DNA from: Actinomycetes bacterium
GTDB lineage: Bacteria > Actinomycetota > Acidimicrobiia > Acidimicrobiales > Palsa-688
Reading direction: 5' to 3'
DNA: 5,881 nt
Assembly: GCA_021816565.1 (NCBI GenBank)
Contig: JAKAXN010000300.1
Span: forward strand, 1-5,881
This document shows, piece by piece, positions 1 through 4,302 of this stretch; the first letter of the stretch is position 1; each line of letters opens with the position of its first letter. The translations under genes and the position numbers were made by a program. The notes beneath the pieces are model-generated. The model was given only the letters and a program-made list of their open reading frames with translations. It was not told the DNA's origin and searched no databases.

Positions 1-51
1 GACCGGACCGTCCCGCCAGCGCCAGTTGTCGAAGATCGGGGGGCTCGCCAT
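1..51 (-). CDS. N-terminal fragment of an unidentified protein (runs off left edge)
   Basis: Reading the minus strand, an ATG at 51-49 opens a frame of 17 codons to the window edge, giving MASPPIFDNWRWRDGPV. All but one codon end in G or C, as in the neighbouring genes. The start lies 8 bp after the stop of the upstream minus-strand gene (TGA at 62-60), spacing typical of translationally coupled operon genes. Two purine runs could act as ribosome binding sites: AGGGG at 58-54, rather close, and AGGG at 66-63, at better spacing. Seventeen residues are too few to assign a family. The DGPV ending faintly recalls the N-terminus of some actinobacterial alpha/beta hydrolases, but that is only a guess. 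The rest of the gene lies outside the window. Confidence 0.5.
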   Translation of the reverse strand, partial: MASPPIFDNWRWRDGPV

Positions 52-59
52 GGCCCCTG

Positions 60-935
60 TCACCCTACGGGGTTGACGCGCCAGCTCACGACGGACAGCC
101 CGCCGGCCACCGGGGCCGGCCCGGGGGCCTCGGGCCGGCGCAGCCGGGCCAGCTGGTCCAGAGCCAGGGGCGGCACCCGGCCCGGTTGGAGGGCCACGGT
201 GGTGGCGGTCCAGTCGTCGATGACCGCCACCCGGCCCCTCATCTCGGTGCTGAGGGTCTGCCGCAGCCACTCCAGGGCCCCGCTCAGCACGGCGTAGCGG
301 CCGGGCCCGGGCTCACCCGGCACCGCCGGTTGGCCTCCCAGCCGGGAGGGGATCTCCACCAGCCGGTCGCCGAGCGCAGCCAGGCGCAGCTCCCACCAGG
401 TGCCCTCCCGCAGCTCGACGCGCTCCGACGGGAGCCGGCCCACGGTGCGCAGCGCCACCACCGCCCCCTCCCCGGGCACGGCCGGGATGTCCGGCAGGCA
501 GGTGACCAGGGGACCGGCCCAGGCGGCCGGCGGCGCCTCCTCCTCGGGGTCCTCGGCCACCGAAACCGGGAACAGGAACGCCGGCTCCTCGAGGGCCAGC
601 CGGGCGGCCATGGCGGCCGGCACCGGCAGTGGCCGCACGAGCACGTAGCGCAGGCTGGTCAGGCAGGCCGGCCCCAGGCCCAGCACCCGGGCGGCCAGGG
701 TGCCGTCGTCGGCCGAGGCGACCACCAGGGTGAACGGGTCCGGCCGGCCGGCGGCGTCCCACCACCGGTCGGCGGCGTCGGCCAGCCAGGCGGCCAGCTC
801 CTCCACCGGCTCGGGCTCGGGCACCTCGAGCGGGCCCAGGTCGGACCAGCGCAACGACCCCAGCCGGCGGGCCCGGGGCAGCCACTCCCCGGCCTCCGGC
901 CAACCGTGGGGATCCGGACCCGGCGCCTCGATCAC
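60..935 (-). CDS. MidA/DUF185-like protein, probably a degenerate SAM-dependent methyltransferase
   Basis: This encodes 291 residues from a GTG start (935-933) to TGA (62-60). By eye it follows the order of actinobacterial MidA-family (DUF185, NDUFAF7-like) methyltransferases. Residues 63-69 (GRPDPFT) lead into the strand where motif I should be; 95-100 (LRYVLV) match the second strand; 141-147 (GPLVTCL) and 180-195 (WWELRLAALGDRLVEI) match the middle; and 221-247 (ALEWLRQTL, RGRVAVIDDWTATT) match the late tandem-strand region. Family members usually carry a glycine-rich motif I and a NELxDNLP-type motif. Here the equivalents read VVASADDGTLA (70-80) and VALRTVGRLP (160-169), and the acidic residue after the second strand is replaced by RP (101-102). 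SAM binding is therefore doubtful. MidA/NDUFAF7 proteins methylate a complex I subunit during assembly; this copy may have lost catalysis. No signal peptide or membrane segment is visible, so it is probably cytoplasmic. It is divergent from the large plus-strand gene and likely co-transcribed with the gene at 51-1. The start lacks a good Shine-Dalgarno sequence. The gene is confident; the family is a moderate-confidence inference. Confidence 0.72.
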   Translation of the reverse strand: MIEAPGPDPHGWPEAGEWLPRARRLGSLRWSDLGPLEVPEPEPVEELAAWLADAADRWWDAAGRPDPFTLVVASADDGTLAARVLGLGPACLTSLRYVLVRPLPVPAAMAARLALEEPAFLFPVSVAEDPEEEAPPAAWAGPLVTCLPDIPAVPGEGAVVALRTVGRLPSERVELREGTWWELRLAALGDRLVEIPSRLGGQPAVPGEPGPGRYAVLSGALEWLRQTLSTEMRGRVAVIDDWTATTVALQPGRVPPLALDQLARLRRPEAPGPAPVAGGLSVVSWRVNPVG

Positions 936-1015
936 GGGGAGACCGTAGTAGCGTCGCCCGGGGTTTGAGCGACGTACCTGACCTTCTAGAAGTGCCCGTC
1001 CCTGTCGGCGGGCGG
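936..1015. promoter_or_regulatory. Divergent intergenic/5' region with AT-richer palindrome, possible operator-promoter
   Basis: The two divergent genes are separated by only 29 bp (936-964) if the plus-strand gene starts at TTG 965. The next stretch (965-1010) is distinctly less GC-rich than the rest of the window and contains a perfect 10-bp palindrome, CTTCTAGAAG, at 983-992. TTGAGC at 965-970 resembles a -35 hexamer and TAGAAG at 987-992 is a weak -10-like hexamer 16 bp downstream. If these were promoter elements, translation would start at GTG 1016 or ATG 1019, just after GGCGGGCGG. The -10 lacks the conserved final T, so the promoter reading is tentative. The palindrome could be a small operator controlling one or both divergent genes. 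Confidence 0.3.
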
Positions 1016-4000
1016 GTGATGGTGGTCGCAGACCTCCATCTGACCAGGGAGCCGAGCCCGGCTCAGCTCGTCGCGACCGGGGAGCTGGCCGCCGCCGTGG
1101 AGGCGGCCACCGGGCCGGGGGTGCTGATCCTGGCCGGCAACCTGCTCGACTCCGGCGCCGACCCCCGGGCCGCCCTGGCCGCCCACCCCCGCCTGAGCGA
1201 CGACATCGCCGCCTACGCCCGCGGCCCGGGCCGCCGGGTCGTCGTCTGCCCCGGCGACCGCGACGTCATGCTGGCCTGGTCGGAACCGGCCCAGAAGGCC
1301 GTCCGGGCGGCCCTCGGGGCGGAGCTGGCCCTGGCGGTGGACCTGCGGATCGACACCGGCGCCGGGGAGCGCAGGGTGCGGGTCGAGCCGGGCTACCGCC
1401 TCGACCCCCGGGCCGCCTACCGGGACCCCCGCAACCCCCTCGAGTCCCCCTACGACCAGCACCTGCGCAACGAGGTGCTGCCCACGGTGCGGAGCCGGAC
1501 CACCGGGCGCTCCAGGTGGCTGGAGGGCATCGAGCAGCTGGACAATCCGGAGAGCCTGTCGCGCTTCGTGGCGTCCCGGCTCGTCTACCGCCGGCTGGCC
1601 CACTCCGGCTGGCTGATCCTGATCCCGTTCGTGGCCGCCCTGGTGCTGCGGCTGCCGGCCGCCGTCCTGCGCTCGGCCCGGGCCGGGGCCCTCACCACCC
1701 GGATGGGGCTGTTCGTGGCGGCCACCGTGGTGGAGCTCCTGGTGCTCATAGTGGTGTCGGTGCTGGCCATCCGGGTGACCAACCGGGCCGCCGGGGCCAT
1801 AGCCATGGACGACCCCGACAAGGACCCCAACGACGCGCCGCGCGCCGCCGCCCGGGAGCTGGTGACCGCCGGCTACGCCGGGCTGGTGACCGGGCGGACG
1901 TGCCGCCCCGAGCTGGCCCACTTCGGCACCGGCTTCTACGCCAACGCCGGCACCGGGGCGGAAGTGGTCACCGAGCACCCCACCCGGGTGCCGGGCCTGG
2001 GCCTGCCATCGGTGTTCCTGGCCCACCGGACCCTGTCGTGGGTGGAGATCGAGGCCGGCAACGACCTGCACGTGAGGCTCCTCCACGGCCGGCAGGACCT
2101 GCCCGGGGCGGCCCTCCTGGAGCGCCTGGTGGCCGACCGCGCCGCGGTGGCGGACCGCCCGGCCGAATCCGGTGGCGCGGGCGGGCGGGCGGCGGTGGCC
2201 GGTCCCGGCGAGCTGCGCCCGGCGGTGGTGGCCACCTTCCCCCAGGGGCAGGGCTGGCCCCGCCCGCCGTCCACCGAGCGCCGGGACCGGCGGGTGCGCC
2301 GCCTGGCCGCCGCCCTGCTGGTGGCGGTGGGCTTCCTGTCGCTGGTGTCGGCCATGTCCGACCCGTTCCGGGACCGCCTGGACGTGCTGCGATCGCTGTT
2401 CCCGCTGGCCGTACCCCAGACCGCCGCGGCGGTGGCGGCCTTCTTCGGGGTGGCCCTGGTCATGCTGGCCCGCGGGGTGCGCCGGGGCCAGAGGCGGGCC
2501 TGGGCGGTGTGCGAGGTGCTGCTGGTGGTGGTGGCCGTCCTGCACATCCTCAAGGGGGTGGACGTGGAGGAGGCGGTGGTGGCCCTGGCCGTGGCCGCCG
2601 TCCTGTGGGTTTACCGGGGCTCGTTCCAGGCCCGCACCGACGTGGTGGCGCTGCGCCGGGGGCTGGTCACGGTGCTCGGCACGGCGGTGCTGACGGTGGC
2701 GGCCGGGACCCTGGCGGTGGAGCTGTCCACCGCCATCAACCACCGCCGCCACGCCGGCTCCCCCGGTGTGTCGTGGTCCCGGGCCCTCGACGCGGTCGTG
2801 GGCCGCATGGCCGGCAGCTCCGCGGTGGCCCTCCCACCGCGGATCAACCGGTTCCTCACCCCCACGCTCGAAGCGGCCATGGCCGGCCTGGTGCTGGCCC
2901 TGCTGGTGGTGCTGTTCCGCCCGGTGGTGGCCCGCCGGCGCACCGGGGCGGGCGCCGCCACCGGGGCCGCCGGCCCGGCCGCGGCCCGGACCGGGAGCGG
3001 AGCCGCCCCCCTCCCCCGCGGTGGAGGGGGGCGCCCGGCGGGCTCCCGGGGCGGGGACGGCCGCTTCGACGTGGCCACCGGGCCGGACGGCCTGGCCCGG
3101 GCCCGGGCGGTGCTGTCCCGCCACGGTTCGGGGACCCTGGACTACTTCGCGCTGCGGCCCGACAAGGACTTCTTCTTCTGGGGCGACACCGTCGTGGCCC
3201 ACGCCATCTACGGCGGGGTGTGCCTGGTGTCCCCCGACCCGATCGGCCCGGTGGCCGAGCGGGAGGAGGTGTGGCGGGTGTTCCGCCGCTACGTAGACAG
3301 CCACGGCTGGGCCCTCGGTGGGCTGGGTATCGGCGAGGAGTGGCTGCCGATCTACCGGTCCACCGGCATGCACGACCTCTACGTCGGCGACGAGGCGGTG
3401 GTGAGGGTGAACCGCTTCACCCTCGAGGGTGGCCGGTTCAAGGGGCTGCGCCAGGCGGTCAACCGGATCGCCAAGTACGGGTACCGGATCAGCTTCCACG
3501 ACCCGGCCTCCCTGCCTGCGGATCTGCGCCACTCCCTCAAGGAGGTCATGACCAAGTCCCGCCGCGGGGACGTGGAGCGGGGCTTCTCCATGACCCTCGG
3601 CCGGGTGTTCGACGCAGCCGACACCGGGCTGCTCCTGGCCGTGGTCCACGGCCCGGCCCCCGAAGGGGCCCCCGACGGCCAGCTGGGGCCGCCTGTGGCG
3701 TTCTGCCAGTACGTCCCGGCCCCGGGTATAGGTGGCTACTCCCTCGACCTGATGCGCCGCGACAACGGGGAGCACCCGAACGGGCTGATCGACTTCGCGG
3801 TGGTCGAGACCATCAAGGAGCTGCAGGCCCGGGGCCAGGAGGGCCTGGGTCTCAACTTCGCCACCATGCGGGCGGTCCTGGCCGGTGAGGCCGGGCAGGG
3901 GCTGACCCGGCGGGTCCAGGCGTGGCTGCTGCGGCGCATGGGCGACTCCATGCAGATCGAGTCGCTGTGGAAGTTCAACGCCAAGTTCGACCCGGACTGG

Positions 4001-4219
4001 CAGCCCCGCTACGCCGTCTACGACGCCCCGGAGAACATGCTGGCCGTGGCCATCGCCATCGCCCGGGCCGAGTCGTTCTGGGAGCTCCCGGTCATCGGCC
4101 GGTTCCTGGTCCCGGCCGCGGCCGGGCCCGACACCGACGGCGACGACGCAGCGGCGGGCGGGCCGGGCGGGTCCGGAGGCCCGGCCCTGCCGGCGGTGGA
4201 GCCCGGACCGGGCGGGTGA
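965..4219 (+). CDS. Degenerate metallophosphoesterase fused to an MprF/LysX-like (DUF2156) phosphatidylglycerol aminoacyltransferase, multi-pass membrane protein
   Basis: This encodes 1084 residues. Residues 18-385 follow a calcineurin-like metallophosphoesterase: DLH (23-25), GNLLD (58-62, usually GDxxD), GDRD (97-100, usually GNHD), EPGYRLDP (141-148, usually with GH), and GRTCRPEL (310-317, usually GHTHRPEL). A two-helix membrane hairpin (217-235, 249-269) interrupts it. Most metal ligands are substituted, so hydrolysis is unlikely. Residues 446-655 hold six more helices (about 446-463, 478-502, 511-529, 534-551, 567-587, 635-655), including LHILKGVDVEEA (526-537), typical of MprF/LysX-type synthases. 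After an Ala/Gly/Pro/Arg linker (657-700) comes the DUF2156 / LPG-synthase C-terminal domain (about 700-1045): FWGD (738-741), FTLEGGRFKGLRQAVNR (818-834), NGLIDF (939-944), LNFA (963-966). Enzymes of this family transfer an amino acid from aminoacyl-tRNA to phosphatidylglycerol, lowering surface charge. The amino acid here is unknown. Arg-rich loops (439-446, 503-511, 564-565, 657-659) fit a topology with both globular domains in the cytoplasm. No MprF flippase domain or LysX-type lysyl-tRNA synthetase domain is present. TTG 965 is the longest start; GTG 1016 or ATG 1019 are plausible. The last 34 residues are disordered and Gly/Pro-rich. Confidence 0.9.
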   Translation: MSDVPDLLEVPVPVGGRVMVVADLHLTREPSPAQLVATGELAAAVEAATGPGVLILAGNLLDSGADPRAALAAHPRLSDDIAAYARGPGRRVVVCPGDRDVMLAWSEPAQKAVRAALGAELALAVDLRIDTGAGERRVRVEPGYRLDPRAAYRDPRNPLESPYDQHLRNEVLPTVRSRTTGRSRWLEGIEQLDNPESLSRFVASRLVYRRLAHSGWLILIPFVAALVLRLPAAVLRSARAGALTTRMGLFVAATVVELLVLIVVSVLAIRVTNRAAGAIAMDDPDKDPNDAPRAAARELVTAGYAGLVTGRTCRPELAHFGTGFYANAGTGAEVVTEHPTRVPGLGLPSVFLAHRTLSWVEIEAGNDLHVRLLHGRQDLPGAALLERLVADRAAVADRPAESGGAGGRAAVAGPGELRPAVVATFPQGQGWPRPPSTERRDRRVRRLAAALLVAVGFLSLVSAMSDPFRDRLDVLRSLFPLAVPQTAAAVAAFFGVALVMLARGVRRGQRRAWAVCEVLLVVVAVLHILKGVDVEEAVVALAVAAVLWVYRGSFQARTDVVALRRGLVTVLGTAVLTVAAGTLAVELSTAINHRRHAGSPGVSWSRALDAVVGRMAGSSAVALPPRINRFLTPTLEAAMAGLVLALLVVLFRPVVARRRTGAGAATGAAGPAAARTGSGAAPLPRGGGGRPAGSRGGDGRFDVATGPDGLARARAVLSRHGSGTLDYFALRPDKDFFFWGDTVVAHAIYGGVCLVSPDPIGPVAEREEVWRVFRRYVDSHGWALGGLGIGEEWLPIYRSTGMHDLYVGDEAVVRVNRFTLEGGRFKGLRQAVNRIAKYGYRISFHDPASLPADLRHSLKEVMTKSRRGDVERGFSMTLGRVFDAADTGLLLAVVHGPAPEGAPDGQLGPPVAFCQYVPAPGIGGYSLDLMRRDNGEHPNGLIDFAVVETIKELQARGQEGLGLNFATMRAVLAGEAGQGLTRRVQAWLLRRMGDSMQIESLWKFNAKFDPDWQPRYAVYDAPENMLAVAIAIARAESFWELPVIGRFLVPAAAGPDTDGDDAAAGGPGGSGGPALPAVEPGPGG
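3004..3033. repeat. Strong inverted repeat inside the linker of the lipid aminoacyltransferase gene
   Basis: The 11-nt arms CGCCCCCCTCC (3004-3014) and GGAGGGGGGCG (3023-3033) are perfectly complementary around an 8-nt loop containing CCGCGG. It lies in the low-complexity linker (about residues 681-690) between the last membrane helix and the catalytic domain. No U-run follows, so it is not a standard terminator. It may simply reflect Pro/Gly-rich coding in a GC-rich genome, but it would form a stable mRNA hairpin at a domain boundary. Confidence 0.5.
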
Positions 4220-4262
4220 CCGGACCGGGCGGGTGACCGGACCGGGCGGGTGACCGGACCGG
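4204..4262. repeat. 17-bp tandem repeat (3 full copies plus a partial) across the stop codon
   Basis: The unit CGGACCGGGCGGGTGAC occurs identically at 4204-4220, 4221-4237 and 4238-4254, followed by a partial copy CGGACCGG at 4255-4262. The first copy contains the gene's stop codon (TGA 4217-4219). Because 17 is not a multiple of three, the TGA in successive copies (4217, 4234, 4251) falls in each of the three forward frames. The repeat probably arose by slippage or duplication; a role is not evident. No clear rho-independent terminator hairpin with a U-tract is visible here. Confidence 0.9.
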
Positions 4263-4302
4263 CACGGGGAGGTACCCGACCGGGCGGCCGCCGGCTGCAA
4301 GA
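4220..4302. other. Intergenic gap between the two plus-strand genes
   Basis: This 83-bp gap contains most of the 17-bp repeat, a GGGGAGG purine run (4266-4272) too far from the next start (ATG 4303) to act as its usual ribosome binding site, and the 10-bp palindrome GGCGGCCGCC (4283-4292). AAGAAT at 4299-4304 preceded by TG at 4296-4297 resembles an extended -10 element. If it is real, transcription would begin near 4311, next to the in-frame ATG at 4312, giving a leaderless message. No matching -35 is seen, so this is weak. Confidence 0.3.

Noticed and set aside
186..968. A 260-codon plus-strand frame opposite the MidA-like gene
   Set aside because: It is Gln/His/Gly/Pro-rich with no domain resemblance; the minus-strand protein matches a family layout and has balanced composition.
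1516..3888. A 790-codon plus-strand frame inside the large gene
   Set aside because: Its translation is Pro/Gly/Arg-rich with no hydrophobic helices or motifs, and it is fully contained in the well-supported gene in another frame.
986..4300. A 1104-codon open frame on the minus strand opposite the large plus-strand gene
   Set aside because: It is a shadow caused by high GC. Its product is His/Gly/Pro/Gln-rich low-complexity sequence with no recognisable domain, while the plus frame has clear membrane helices and family motifs.
4204..4302. Rho-independent terminator after the large gene
   Set aside because: The GC-rich repeats and GGCGGCCGCC do not form a clear stem followed by a T-run; no terminator can be supported.
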